Positions 17,503 to 26,486 of a DNA stretch of 64,000 bases are shown here, one piece after another (position 1 is the stretch's first letter; every line of letters begins with the position of its first letter). A program made the position numbers and the translations under genes. The notes under the pieces were generated by a model. The model worked only from the letters and a program-made list of their open reading frames with translations, did not search any database and had not been told where the DNA came from. Origin of the DNA: Lysobacter capsici (lineage in GTDB: Bacteria > Pseudomonadota > Gammaproteobacteria > Xanthomonadales > Xanthomonadaceae); NCBI RefSeq assembly GCF_014779555.2, contig NZ_CP094357.1:1674001-1738000 (forward strand). The letters are read 5' to 3'.

Positions 17503-18651
17503 TCACAAGCGAGTGACGCGAATCCAGTTGATGTTCCAGCCGCCCTGTTGCGCGTAGACGCCGAGGTTGTACGTGCCCGCGTTGACGTTGACCGTGTGCG
17601 CGACGGTCTGCCAGTTCTGCCAGCCGCCGGTGGCCGGCACCTGCACCTGGCCCAGCACCGTGCCGCCGGCGTTGAGGTCGAGCGACAGCGCGCCGCCGCT
17701 GGGGCTCGCCACGCGATATTCGACCCGATAACTGCCGCCGCTGGGGAAGTTGACGTTGCTGTACGACAGCCAGTCGCCGGTGTCGATCCAGCCGACGTTG
17801 GAGCCGCCTTCCGAGCAGGCCTCCACCTGCACGCCGCTTTGCGCGGCGAAACTTTCGGCTTCCAGCGTCCGCGACCACGGGCTGCTGCCGCCGTCGTTGT
17901 AAACGCGCACGTAGTCCACGAGCATCTTCGCCGGCAACTTGCTTTCGTCGACGTTGAAGCCCGGCCAGTTGCCGCCGATGGCGAAGTTCAGCAGCAAGAA
18001 GAAGTCGCGATGGAACTCCTCGGTGCCGTTGACGCTGTTCTGGATGCTGGCTTCATGGAACTTGTTGCCGTCGACGTACCAGCGGATCGCGTTCGCGTCC
18101 CACTCGACCGAATACACATGCCAGTCGGTGACGCTGAGCAGGGTGTTGCCGCCGTACTGCGCGTAGTTGCCGTTGTGGTCGCGCCAGTGGATGGTGCCGT
18201 AGGTGCGGTCTTCGTTGTTGACGTGTTCCATGATGTCGATCTCGCCCGAGTCGGGCCAGCCGACCTGCGGCAGATTCGCGCCGAGCGCCCAGAACGCCGG
18301 CCATGCGCCCATGAACGAGGGCAGCTTCATCCGCGCTTCGATCTTGCCGTATTTGAAGTTGCGGATGCCCTGGGTCTTCATCCGCGCCGAGGTGTAGCGG
18401 AAGCCGCCGAAATCCTCGCGCCGGGCGTTGATGACCAGGGCGTTGTTCTCGATGCCGGCGTTCTCGCGCCGGTAGTACTCCAGCTCGTTATTGCCCCAGC
18501 CGCTGCTGCCGTTGCCGGTTTCGAACACCCAGTCCGGGCCGATCGATCCGTTGAACTCGTCGCTCCATACCAGTTGCCAGTTCTGCGCCCAGGCGCTGCC
18601 GGCGAACAGGGAAACGACGAGAAAAACCACGCCCTTCATCAACAGTTTCAT
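17503..18651 (-). CDS. Secreted GH16 beta-1,3-glucanase with C-terminal CBM6
   Basis: 382 residues. Signal peptide 1-22 (ends SAWAQ), GH16 catalytic domain about 24-251, a Ser-rich linker, and a CBM6 beta-sandwich about 261-382 (LEAESFAAQSG, then WIDTGDWLSYSNV). The catalytic signature GEIDIMEH places the nucleophile at E137, the helper Asp at D139 and the acid/base at E142. The presence of the extra Met (ExDxxE) marks the laminarinase rather than lichenase type. Such enzymes cut beta-1,3-glucan and help lysobacters lyse fungal walls. GAGGAG lies at good spacing before the ATG. The gene appears monocistronic. Confidence 0.94.
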   Translation of the reverse strand: MKLLMKGVVFLVVSLFAGSAWAQNWQLVWSDEFNGSIGPDWVFETGNGSSGWGNNELEYYRRENAGIENNALVINARREDFGGFRYTSARMKTQGIRNFKYGKIEARMKLPSFMGAWPAFWALGANLPQVGWPDSGEIDIMEHVNNEDRTYGTIHWRDHNGNYAQYGGNTLLSVTDWHVYSVEWDANAIRWYVDGNKFHEASIQNSVNGTEEFHRDFFLLLNFAIGGNWPGFNVDESKLPAKMLVDYVRVYNDGGSSPWSRTLEAESFAAQSGVQVEACSEGGSNVGWIDTGDWLSYSNVNFPSGGSYRVEYRVASPSGGALSLDLNAGGTVLGQVQVPATGGWQNWQTVAHTVNVNAGTYNLGVYAQQGGWNINWIRVTRL

Positions 18652-19117
18652 GCTGTCTTCTCCTCGTGGGGAAACATGGGAACCGCGTCACGCCGGCAAA
18701 CGGCGCGAAGCCGCGACTGCGCGTGGGCGACACCCGCGGAAACAATCCGGCATGCAGCGACGGCGCGAATCCGGTCCGTCCTCCAGCGACCGCGGCGCGG
18801 TCGCGGATGCGCTCGATCCTATGCGAGCGCATGAGCCCGCGCAGGGCGCTGCGCCACAGCTTTTTCGCTTTCGCGCGGATGCGTGACGCAGGCACGTTCG
18901 GTGCGTGAGGGCGATATGTCCGCGCCTGCGTCGATGGTTATGCGCAGGTTCAAGCGAGCATTTGCAGTGTCATGGTCGCGGCGGCGGGACAGTCGCGAGG
19001 ACTTTCGATGGCGACATGGGGAATGTCTTGTGTCGTCTCGTCGCGATCGCTTGAAGCCATTGGGTTGACTCGTATCCGATCGATCGACGCGATTGCTTCG
19101 ATCCGGCGCCGATCCGC
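18652..19117. other. Non-coding stretch upstream of the glucanase gene
   Basis: About 470 bases between the glucanase start and the hairpin at 19118. I see no open frame with coding character, no strong -35/-10 pair and no repeat. It should contain the glucanase promoter on the minus strand, which I could not place. Confidence 0.4.
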
Positions 19118-19158
19118 GGGCCGACCCGGGAGCTGATGCTCCGCTCCCGGGTCGGGCC
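19118..19158 (-). terminator. Long hairpin after the SDR gene
   Basis: Sixteen-base arms (19118-19133 and 19143-19158) pair with a single mismatch around a nine-base loop, 17 bases after the SDR stop on the minus strand. No T run follows, but stem strength makes a transcript-end or stabilising role likely. Confidence 0.5.
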
Positions 19159-19175
19159 ATTCCCGGGCGCCGCGC

Positions 19176-19931
19176 TCAATCCGGATTCATGGCCGCGAAG
19201 GTCTCTTCGTAGCGGCCGTCGCGCTCGGCCCATCTCCGCGCGCGGTCGCGTTCGACCAGCACCTCGCCTCGGGGATGATCTGCGCGCTCGAGCAACTGCA
19301 TCACCTCCGCCACGTAGACCTCGACCGGCGTGGCGCGCGGGTCCTCGGCCTGCTGTGGTCCGGTGAGCCGCGTGCGCACGTACGGCGGCGCGAGTTCCAG
19401 CACTTCGACCGGAACCTTGCGCAGCTGATGACGCAACGATTGCAGCCATGAGTGCACGAACGCCTTGCTCGCGCAGTAGGTCGGGAAGTCCGCGCGCGGT
19501 ACGAAGGCGAGGTTGGAACTGGTCGCCATGATCGTCGCGTTCGCCTGCCGTTTCAGCACCGGCAGCAGCGCCGCGATGACCCGCAGCACACCCAGGATGT
19601 TGGTCTGCACGATCGCCTGCGCATCGGCGGGATCCCAGTCGTCCGCGGCCAGATTCTCGCCGCGCGAAATGCCGGCGTTGGCGATGAGCGCATTGAGGTC
19701 GGGAAAGCGCGCGCGCACCTCGCTCGCGAACGAGGACAGCGAGGCTGGATCGTCGAGGTCGACGCATAGGCCGACCATGCCGGGACGGGCCGCGGTCATG
19801 CGGTCGAGCAGGGCGCGCCGTCTCCCGGCGACGATGACGCGGTTGCCGCGATCGTGAAACGCTTCGGCGAGTGCGCGGCCGATGCCGCTGGTGCCGCCGG
19901 TGATGAGCAGGGTGTTGCCGGTCGTTTTCAT
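19176..19931 (-). CDS. SDR family oxidoreductase, DltE-like
   Basis: 251 residues. LLITGGTSGIGRALAEAF is the NAD(P) glycine motif, followed by ALIANAGIS (NNAG equivalent), ATSSNLAF with the catalytic Ser and TYCASKAF with the Tyr-x3-Lys pair. The overall pattern, with VEVLELAPPYVRT after the active site, is that of the DltE-like subgroup of short-chain dehydrogenases; substrate unknown. The open frame runs 59 codons further upstream, but the family sequence begins at MKTTGNTLLITGG and a GAGG element precedes it. It is divergent from the helicase-like gene. Confidence 0.87.
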   Translation of the reverse strand: MKTTGNTLLITGGTSGIGRALAEAFHDRGNRVIVAGRRRALLDRMTAARPGMVGLCVDLDDPASLSSFASEVRARFPDLNALIANAGISRGENLAADDWDPADAQAIVQTNILGVLRVIAALLPVLKRQANATIMATSSNLAFVPRADFPTYCASKAFVHSWLQSLRHQLRKVPVEVLELAPPYVRTRLTGPQQAEDPRATPVEVYVAEVMQLLERADHPRGEVLVERDRARRWAERDGRYEETFAAMNPD

Positions 19932-20314
19932 GCTTGCCTCGTGTCGGGCCAGAGAGTGAGGAAAGGCCACGGCAAGCTCCGGAACGCGCCCACGGCGCTG
20001 TTCCGGCGAGACAGACAGCATCACCAGGAACCGTGCACCGCGAAGGTCTTGATCGGGCGAAGGCCCGCGGGGCAGGGAAGTGATGGCGTACCGTGGCACC
20101 TGTTGCATCGAGATCCCCTGCTGGGGCCCGCTCGACGAAGGGTGCGTTGGATGACGGTAACGCCTACGGCAGCGCCGTTGAGGCGACTGCGGGCGAAAGG
20201 CTAGGGTCGCCGGCCGCCGTCGTCAAGCGCGGACCGGTCCGCGGCCGCGATACTCGCGCGGAGTTTTCGTTTCCAGGCAATGCGCGCCGCGGCGGCCCCG
20301 CGCGCGCCTTCGTC
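19932..20314. other. Divergent gap between SDR and helicase-like genes
   Basis: 383 bases. Both flanking frames remain open into this region because of high GC, but the sequence lacks family similarity. I see no clear promoter or repeat. It must hold the promoters of both genes. Confidence 0.35.
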
Positions 20315-22345
20315 ATGGACAATGACGCAAACCGCGCCGAGCACCGCCCCGTGATCCCCAACACCACTCCGTACTACCTGCCGGTGACCCGCGAGGTCGC
20401 GCAGGCCTTCGTCGACGACGGGCGCCTGCCCGAGTCGTCGATAGAGCGCGCGGCGCTGTCGGTGATGCTGGTCCTGCTTGCGCAGGAATACTCCAACGCC
20501 GCGATCAGTCGCCTGATTTTCGAAACCCACGGCCTGATGACGGCGAGTTCGCCCGAGGTCGCCGCGGCGCATCTGGACGCGGGCCGGCGCGGCATCGCGG
20601 AACCGCAGCGCGCCGACGCGCTGGAGCGCCTGGCCGACAAGGGCGTGAATTTCGCCGACCCCGAGGACATGCAGCACGAGGCCTGGCGCGACGACGACGG
20701 CCGCTACGCGCATGCGTTCCAGGAGCGCTATCGCCAGCCGATGGACAGTTTCCAGATCGGTTTCGATCGCGCCGACCAGATCGACGAGCCGGCCACCGAC
20801 GCGGATATTCCCTACGACACGCCAGTCGCCGATGCCCAGACCGCGCCGCGCAGGACCCACCTGGTCATGGAGGGCACCCGCGATCAGGCCGTGGCCGCCC
20901 AGGTGATCGCGGCGGCGCCGGACGAACTGGTCAACCTCGACGCTTACGCCGGCACCGGCAAGACCCATCTGTTGCTGGCGATGGCCGGCGGGCTGACCGG
21001 CGGCATGACCTACCTGGCGCCGACCGTCGCGCATATCCACGGTTTCAAGATCCGCGCCGGCGGCGCCGCGGCGGGCATCCAGACCGTCACCCAGACCGTG
21101 CTGGCCAACGCGACCGCCGCGGCTCACGCCCGCGCCGCGCGCCTGCGCTGGGCGCCGCGGGTGATCAAGACCACCCAGAGCCTGACCGCCCAGACCAAGA
21201 TCGCCGGTGTCCCAAGCATCGACGCACGTCCGCCCGAGGCGGTGCTGGCGATCGTCCACAAGGCGCTGCGGGCTTGGTGCTACAGCGCGGCGCCGGCGCT
21301 GGGCCAGTTCCATTTCGCGCGCTATGTGCCGTATGCGGCGATCGACGCCAAGCGCTGGATCGAGATCGGCCACCGGGTGTGGGAGTGCATGTTCGCCGGG
21401 CTCGGAACCAACGACGCCGGCGCGGCCTTCGATATCAACACCGTGCATCTGGTCAAGTGGCTGGCGGTGCGCGGCGCGGCCGTTCCCGACGGCTACGGCA
21501 CCTTGCTCGTCGACGAAGCCCACGATCTGTCCGCGCCGTGGCGGGCCTTGCTGCAGGCGTATCGCCATGGCTGCGTGCTGATGGGCGATCCGTATCAGCG
21601 TTTGTTCGGCCATGTGCCCAGGGCGACCCAGGCCAAGACCATCGTGATGAGCCAGTCGGTGCGCATGGGCGTGCAGGCCGCGCCCTTGATCGACCAGACC
21701 CTCGCGGTGGCGCAGGAGCGCCTGATCGAGTTTCCGCTGATCGGCGCGCCCGATCGCTTGACCCGCCACCGGATCTACCGCAACCGCGACGAATTGCCCG
21801 GCCGCGCGCTGCGCGTGTTCGGCGGCGGCTGGGCCTTGCTGGAAGAGGCGCTGCGGATCAAGGCCGCGGGCGGCCGCTTCCGCCTGGTGCCGGCCTCGGC
21901 CGACGAAGTCGCCCGGCTGGCCCGGGCGGCGATTTCCCTGCACCTGGGCGGCGACACCTACGGGCGCCGCAGCCTGGGCGATTTCCGCTCGTGGCCTGCG
22001 TTTTCGCAGCATCTGGCCGATACCGGGCAGGGCTCGGTGGCGCGGATGATCGAACGCGGCTTCGGCGCCGACGATATCGACGCGTTGATGGCCGCGCAGG
22101 CCGAGCCGGGCAGCGAGCAGGTCACCCTTAGCCTGGTCCAGCACTGCAAGAACATGGAGGCCGATGCGGTGGTGCTGAGCCCGTGCTGCTATCTCGTGAA
22201 CCGCGACGGCGAACCGCATAGTCCGGTCCGCGCCGCCTACCTGGCCATGACCCGCGCGCGTTTCGAGGTGTGGACGCCGGGCGATGGCCTGGACCGGTTG
22301 AAGGATGCGCAGCGCGATTTCGAGGTGGGCGCGGTCAAGCCGTGA
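20315..22345 (+). CDS. Orphan superfamily 1 (UvrD/Fbh1-like) helicase or ATPase
   Basis: 676 residues. After about 205 residues of unrecognised N-terminal sequence come DAYAGTGKTHLLLAMA (Walker A), TLLVDEAHDLSAPW (Walker B), VLMGDPYQRLFG (motif III), MSQSVRMGVQAAPLI (motif IV, compare SFRFG in Fbh1-like helicases), TLSLVQHCKNMEADAVVL (motif V) and YLAMTRARFEVW (motif VI). All SF1A helicase landmarks are therefore present, although motif VI ends in AMTRAR rather than the common ALTRAK/R and motif IV has SVR for SFR. The protein may unwind DNA or be an ATP-driven motor of another kind. It is alone, between an SDR and the rml operon. The start is uncertain because no good Shine-Dalgarno is visible; a GTG at 20351 is an alternative. 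Confidence 0.78.
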   Translation: MDNDANRAEHRPVIPNTTPYYLPVTREVAQAFVDDGRLPESSIERAALSVMLVLLAQEYSNAAISRLIFETHGLMTASSPEVAAAHLDAGRRGIAEPQRADALERLADKGVNFADPEDMQHEAWRDDDGRYAHAFQERYRQPMDSFQIGFDRADQIDEPATDADIPYDTPVADAQTAPRRTHLVMEGTRDQAVAAQVIAAAPDELVNLDAYAGTGKTHLLLAMAGGLTGGMTYLAPTVAHIHGFKIRAGGAAAGIQTVTQTVLANATAAAHARAARLRWAPRVIKTTQSLTAQTKIAGVPSIDARPPEAVLAIVHKALRAWCYSAAPALGQFHFARYVPYAAIDAKRWIEIGHRVWECMFAGLGTNDAGAAFDINTVHLVKWLAVRGAAVPDGYGTLLVDEAHDLSAPWRALLQAYRHGCVLMGDPYQRLFGHVPRATQAKTIVMSQSVRMGVQAAPLIDQTLAVAQERLIEFPLIGAPDRLTRHRIYRNRDELPGRALRVFGGGWALLEEALRIKAAGGRFRLVPASADEVARLARAAISLHLGGDTYGRRSLGDFRSWPAFSQHLADTGQGSVARMIERGFGADDIDALMAAQAEPGSEQVTLSLVQHCKNMEADAVVLSPCCYLVNRDGEPHSPVRAAYLAMTRARFEVWTPGDGLDRLKDAQRDFEVGAVKP

Positions 22346-22745
22346 GCGCAGGCCGCGAGCGGCCGCTGCGGGTCGGCGGGGTCCAGTCGGGCCCGATCGT
22401 CGCGGATGGCCGGATCGGCAAAGCGCGCGGCGCTTTCCTATGCGACCGCACGGCATAAAACTGTGGCCGATTCGAGGATTTCATCTGTGCATCGCCGGGC
22501 TGGCTCGCGGTGGCGAAATGCCGTTTTTTTAGTTGATTTCGGCATGGAAGCTGTAGCGCAACTTATCGATGCGACCGTGTCGACGCCGGCCGCGGGGCGA
22601 TAGGCTTTACAATCGCGCGATTGTTCGGGCCGGCCGGTCAAGGTGAACAGGTTGCGGCGGTCGCGCACCGTTGCGCCGCGCGGGACGGGGCCTGGACCGG
22701 CTCAATCGAATTTCGCCAATCGATCATTTGTAAGGAGTGTCCTGA
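22346..22745 (+). promoter_or_regulatory. Upstream region of the rml operon
   Basis: 400 bases without a gene. A TACAAT -10-like box at 22608-22613 overlaps the palindrome AATCGCGCGATT (22611-22622); the matching -35 is poor. AAGGAG precedes the GTG of rmlB. The palindrome next to a -10 could be an operator, but this is speculative. Confidence 0.35.
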
Positions 22746-23798
22746 GTGCCCACTTGGCTTGTAACCGGCGGCGCCGGCTTCATTGGCGGTAATTTCGTCC
22801 TCGATGCGGTGCGGCGCGGAATCAAGGTCGTCAACCTCGACGTCCTGACCTACGCCGGCAATCTCGACACCCTCAGCGTTCTCGATGGCGATGCGCGTCA
22901 CATCTTCGTCCAGGGCGATATCGGCGATGCGGCCCTGCTCAAGCGCCTGCTGGCCGAGCACCGACCCGACGCGGTGATCAACTTCGCCGCCGAGAGCCAC
23001 GTCGACCGTTCCATCGACGGCCCGGCCGCGTTCGTGCAGACCAACGTGGTCGGCACCCTGAGCCTGCTCGAGCAGGTGCGCGATTACTGGAAGGCGCTCG
23101 ATGCGCCGGCGCGTGACGGCTTCCGCTTCCTGCACGTGTCGACCGACGAGGTCTACGGCTCGCTCGGCGACAGCGGCAAGTTCAGCGAGACCACGCCGTA
23201 CGCGCCCAACTCGCCGTACTCGGCGTCGAAGGCCGCGTCGGATCACCTGGTCCGCGCGTTCCATCACACCTACGGCCTGCCGGTGCTGACCACGAACTGC
23301 TCGAACAACTACGGGCCGTTCCAGTTTCCGGAAAAACTCATTCCGCTGATCATCGCCAAGGCCCTGGCCGGCGAGCCGCTGCCGGTCTACGGCGACGGCC
23401 TCAACGTGCGCGACTGGCTGTTCGTCGGCGATCACTGCTCGGCGATCGCGCGCGTGCTCGAAGCCGGCCGCGTCGGCGAGACCTACAACGTCGGCGGCGA
23501 CGCCGAGCGTCCCAACATCGTCGTGGTCCAGACCATCTGCGCGCTGCTCGATCAGCGCCGTCCGCTGGCCGACGGCCGCGCGCGCGAATCGCTGATCACC
23601 TACGTCAAGGACCGCCCGGGCCACGATCGCCGCTATGCGATCGACGCGTCCAAGCTCAAGAACGAACTGGGCTGGACCCCGACCCTGACCTTCGAACAAG
23701 GCATCGCCCGCACCGTCGACTGGTATCTGGACAACCAGCCATGGGTGCAGCGCGTGCTCGACGGCAGCTACCGGCTCGAACGCATCGGCCAGGCCTGA
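22746..23798 (+). CDS. rmlB: dTDP-glucose 4,6-dehydratase
   Basis: 350 residues; second step of dTDP-L-rhamnose synthesis, converting dTDP-glucose to the 4-keto-6-deoxy sugar in the cytoplasm. The NAD-binding [30 protein letters not shown] (catalytic Thr-Asp-Glu) and [11 protein letters not shown] (Tyr-x3-Lys) are intact, as is [18 protein letters not shown]. The start is GTG behind AAGGAG. First gene of rmlBACD; 24 bases separate it from rmlA. Rhamnose in this group feeds lipopolysaccharide and exopolysaccharide. Confidence 0.97.
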   Translation: MPTWLVTGGAGFIGGNFVLDAVRRGIKVVNLDVLTYAGNLDTLSVLDGDARHIFVQGDIGDAALLKRLLAEHRPDAVINFAAESHVDRSIDGPAAFVQTNVVGTLSLLEQVRDYWKALDAPARDGFRFLHVSTDEVYGSLGDSGKFSETTPYAPNSPYSASKAASDHLVRAFHHTYGLPVLTTNCSNNYGPFQFPEKLIPLIIAKALAGEPLPVYGDGLNVRDWLFVGDHCSAIARVLEAGRVGETYNVGGDAERPNIVVVQTICALLDQRRPLADGRARESLITYVKDRPGHDRRYAIDASKLKNELGWTPTLTFEQGIARTVDWYLDNQPWVQRVLDGSYRLERIGQA

Positions 23799-23822
23799 GC
23801 CCGGCCCACTGAGGAGTTAGGC

Positions 23823-24707
23823 ATGAACCGCAAGGGCATCATCCTCGCCGGCGGCTCCGGCACGCGGCTGTATCCGCTGACCCAGAGCATCAGCAAACAG
23901 CTGTTGCCGGTGTACGACAAGCCGATGATCTATTACCCGCTCAGCGTGTTGATGCTGGCGGGCATCCGCGAAGTGCTGATCATCAATACCCCGCACGAGC
24001 AGGCGCTGTTCAAGACCCTGCTCGGCGACGGTTCGCGCTGGGGGATGAAGATCGAATACGCGCAGCAGCCCAGCCCGGACGGACTGGCGCAGGCGTATCT
24101 GATCGGCCGCGAGTTCCTCGCCGGCCAGCCCAGCTGTCTGGTGCTGGGCGACAACATCTTCCACGGTCCGGGCCTGACCGCGATGCTCAAGCGCGCCGAT
24201 CAGCGCGAGCACGGCGCGACCGTGTTCGGCTATTGGGTGCGCGATCCGGAGCGCTACGGCGTGGCCGAGTTCGACGCCGACCGCAAGGTCATCGGGCTGG
24301 AGGAAAAACCGCTCAAGCCGCGTTCGAACTACGCCGTCACCGGCCTGTATTTCTACGACGGCCGCGCCAGCGACTTCGCCGCGACCTTGAAACCCTCGGC
24401 GCGCGGCGAGCTGGAGATCACCGATCTCAATCGCCTGTATTTGGACGAAGGTTCGCTGCATCTGGAACAGCTCGGCCGCGGTTATGCCTGGCTCGACACC
24501 GGCACACATCAATCGTTGCTGGAAGCGTCCAACTTCATCGAAACCATCGAAGCGCGCCAGGGCCTGCGCATCTGCTGTCCGGAAGAGATCGCCTGGAACA
24601 ACGGCTGGATCGATAACGCGCAACTGAGCGAACTGGCCCGGCCGCTGGCCAAGAACGGCTACGGCCAATACCTGCTCGGCCTGGCCGAGCGCGGCTTCGT
24701 GCCCTGA
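23823..24707 (+). CDS. rmlA: Glucose-1-phosphate thymidylyltransferase
   Basis: 294 residues. The N-terminal nucleotidyltransferase signature [16 protein letters not shown], then [18 protein letters not shown], and [11 protein letters not shown] with the metal-binding Asp mark RmlA, which joins dTTP and glucose-1-phosphate to start the pathway and is normally feedback-inhibited by dTDP-rhamnose. Length matches the family. A GAGGAG-type site lies six bases before the ATG. Ten bases separate its stop from rmlC. Confidence 0.97.
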   Translation: MNRKGIILAGGSGTRLYPLTQSISKQLLPVYDKPMIYYPLSVLMLAGIREVLIINTPHEQALFKTLLGDGSRWGMKIEYAQQPSPDGLAQAYLIGREFLAGQPSCLVLGDNIFHGPGLTAMLKRADQREHGATVFGYWVRDPERYGVAEFDADRKVIGLEEKPLKPRSNYAVTGLYFYDGRASDFAATLKPSARGELEITDLNRLYLDEGSLHLEQLGRGYAWLDTGTHQSLLEASNFIETIEARQGLRICCPEEIAWNNGWIDNAQLSELARPLAKNGYGQYLLGLAERGFVP

Positions 24708-24717
24708 GGAAACCGTT

Positions 24718-25275
24718 TTGAAGATCATCGAAACCGATCTGCCGGGCTGTCTGATCGTCGAACCGCAGGTGTTCGGCGACGCGCGTGGGTATTTCTACGA
24801 ATCGTTCAATCACGACAAACTGGCGGCGGTGGGGCTGAAGCCGAATTTCGTCCAGGGCAACGTCTCGTCCTCGGCGCGCGGCGTGCTGCGGGGCGTGCAT
24901 TACCAGTGGCCTAATCCGCAGGGCAAGTACGTGTCGGTGATCGAAGGCGAAGTGTGGGACGTCGCGGTCGACATCCGTCGCGGTTCGCCTCACTTCGGCC
25001 GTTGGACCGCTGTGGTGTTGAGCGAAGAGAACAAGCGTCATTTCTGGATTCCCGAAGGCTTCGCCCACGGTTTCGCGGTGCTCAGCGAACGCGCGGTGTT
25101 CAGTTATCTGTGCACGAATACCTACGACGCCAAGGCCGATGCCGGCGTGCGCTGGGACGATCCGGATCTGGCGATCGACTGGCCGATCAGCGAGCCCTCG
25201 CTGTCGGCCAAGGACACCAACGCGCCTTGGCTCAAGGACATCGCCGAAGAGCGGTTGCCGGTGTACATGCCATGA
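24718..25275 (+). CDS. rmlC: dTDP-4-dehydrorhamnose 3,5-epimerase
   Basis: 185 residues of the RmlC cupin family. FVQGNVSSSARGVLRGVHYQ carries the active-site His, KYVSVIEGEVWDVAVDIRRGSP the core strands and FWIPEGFAHGFAVLS the conserved proline-containing loop with a second His. It performs the double epimerisation before final reduction. It begins with TTG just after GAGGAAA; no ATG fits the conserved N-terminus. Its end overlaps or abuts rmlD. Confidence 0.95.
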   Translation: MKIIETDLPGCLIVEPQVFGDARGYFYESFNHDKLAAVGLKPNFVQGNVSSSARGVLRGVHYQWPNPQGKYVSVIEGEVWDVAVDIRRGSPHFGRWTAVVLSEENKRHFWIPEGFAHGFAVLSERAVFSYLCTNTYDAKADAGVRWDDPDLAIDWPISEPSLSAKDTNAPWLKDIAEERLPVYMP

Positions 25276-25286
25276 CAGGGCCGGCC

Positions 25287-26189
25287 ATGAAGCTGTTGCT
25301 GCTCGGCGGCGACGGCCAGGTCGGTTTCGAATTGCGCCGTTCGCTGGCGCCGCTGGGCGAGGTCGTCGTCACCACTCGCGGCGGGACGCTGGCCGACGGC
25401 GGCGCCTGCGAAGCGCTGGATCTGACCCAGATCGACACGATCGAGCCGCTGCTGCGACGCGTGCGCCCCGACTACGTGGTCAACGCCACCGCCTACACCG
25501 CGGTGGATCGCGCCGAAACCGAACGCGAACTCGCCTTCATCGTCAACGCGCAGGCGCCGGGCCGGCTGGCCGAGCTGTGCGCGGCCGACGGCATCGGGCT
25601 GGTGCATTACTCGACCGACTACGTGTTCGACGGCAGCGGCACCCGGCCTTACCTCGACACCGACCCGACCGGCCCGCTCGGCGCTTACGGTCAGAGCAAA
25701 CTCGCCGGCGAACAGGCGATCGGCGCCAGCGGCGCGCGTCATCTGATCCTGCGCACCGCCTGGGTCTACGCCACCCGCGGCGGCAACTTCCTGCGCACCA
25801 TGCTGCGCCTGGGCGCCGAGCGCGAAGAGTTGCGCGTGGTCGCCGACCAGCACGGTTCGCCGACCCCGGCCTGGCTGCTGGCCGATGCGGCCGCGCAAGT
25901 GCTGGGGCAGGGCATCGCCGAATCGGGCGTGCGCCACCTGGTCGCCGCCGGCCAGACCAGCTGGCACGGTTTCGCCGAGGCGATCTTCGACGAAGCCCAC
26001 GCGCGCGGCCTGATCGAACGCAAGCCGCGGGTGCTGCCGATCACCACCGCCGAGTACCCGACCCCGGCCCGCCGTCCGGCCTATTCGGTGCTCGACAGCC
26101 GCCATCTGCAGGCCGAGTACGGCCTGACGATTCCGGACTGGCGCGAGGCCTTGCGCACGACCCTGGATCGCGACAGGCTGGGCGCGTAA
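25287..26189 (+). CDS. rmlD: dTDP-4-dehydrorhamnose reductase
   Basis: 300 residues. KLLLLGGDGQVGFELRRSL is the nucleotide-binding start, followed by VVNATAYTAVDRAE, HYSTDYVFDG (catalytic Thr) and YGQSKLAGEQ (Tyr-x3-Lys); the middle LRTAWVYATRGGNF is family-typical. It reduces the 4-keto group to give dTDP-L-rhamnose. The ATG at 25272 overlaps the rmlC stop (ATGA) and is an alternative start adding five residues; I prefer 25287 because family members begin right at this strand. Confidence 0.94.
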   Translation: MKLLLLGGDGQVGFELRRSLAPLGEVVVTTRGGTLADGGACEALDLTQIDTIEPLLRRVRPDYVVNATAYTAVDRAETERELAFIVNAQAPGRLAELCAADGIGLVHYSTDYVFDGSGTRPYLDTDPTGPLGAYGQSKLAGEQAIGASGARHLILRTAWVYATRGGNFLRTMLRLGAEREELRVVADQHGSPTPAWLLADAAAQVLGQGIAESGVRHLVAAGQTSWHGFAEAIFDEAHARGLIERKPRVLPITTAEYPTPARRPAYSVLDSRHLQAEYGLTIPDWREALRTTLDRDRLGA

Positions 26190-26225
26190 ACCCCGCCCGC
26201 GCCCGCGCCGCCTACCTGGGCCCCC

Positions 26226-26254
26226 TGTAGGAGCGGCGCAAGCCGCGACCGCGA
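26226..26254 (+). repeat. Single arm of the GTAGGAGCGGCGC palindromic repeat
   Basis: One copy of the interspersed repeat found elsewhere at 28610-28678, 35155-35761 and 37159-37243. Here only one arm is present, 36 bases after rmlD. The remainder of the 297-base gap up to the peptidase gene shows no other feature. Confidence 0.7.
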
Positions 26255-26486
26255 ACCCGCCACCGCGACGAAACCCCGCCCACCCGCCGCGCGCCGCGCC
26301 ATCGCCGATTGTGCCGCCCCCGTCCTCCTGCCTATGATCGCCGCGTCGCGGATGCGACGGCGGTCGCGGGTCCGGGGAGGACGCGGCGGTCGGGATTCGC
26401 CGCGCGCACCTTCGCGTACGGTGGATGCACAGGGACTTCGCCGCCTCACGGTTGCGATCGAATCGATACGGTCACAGGGGACCACC

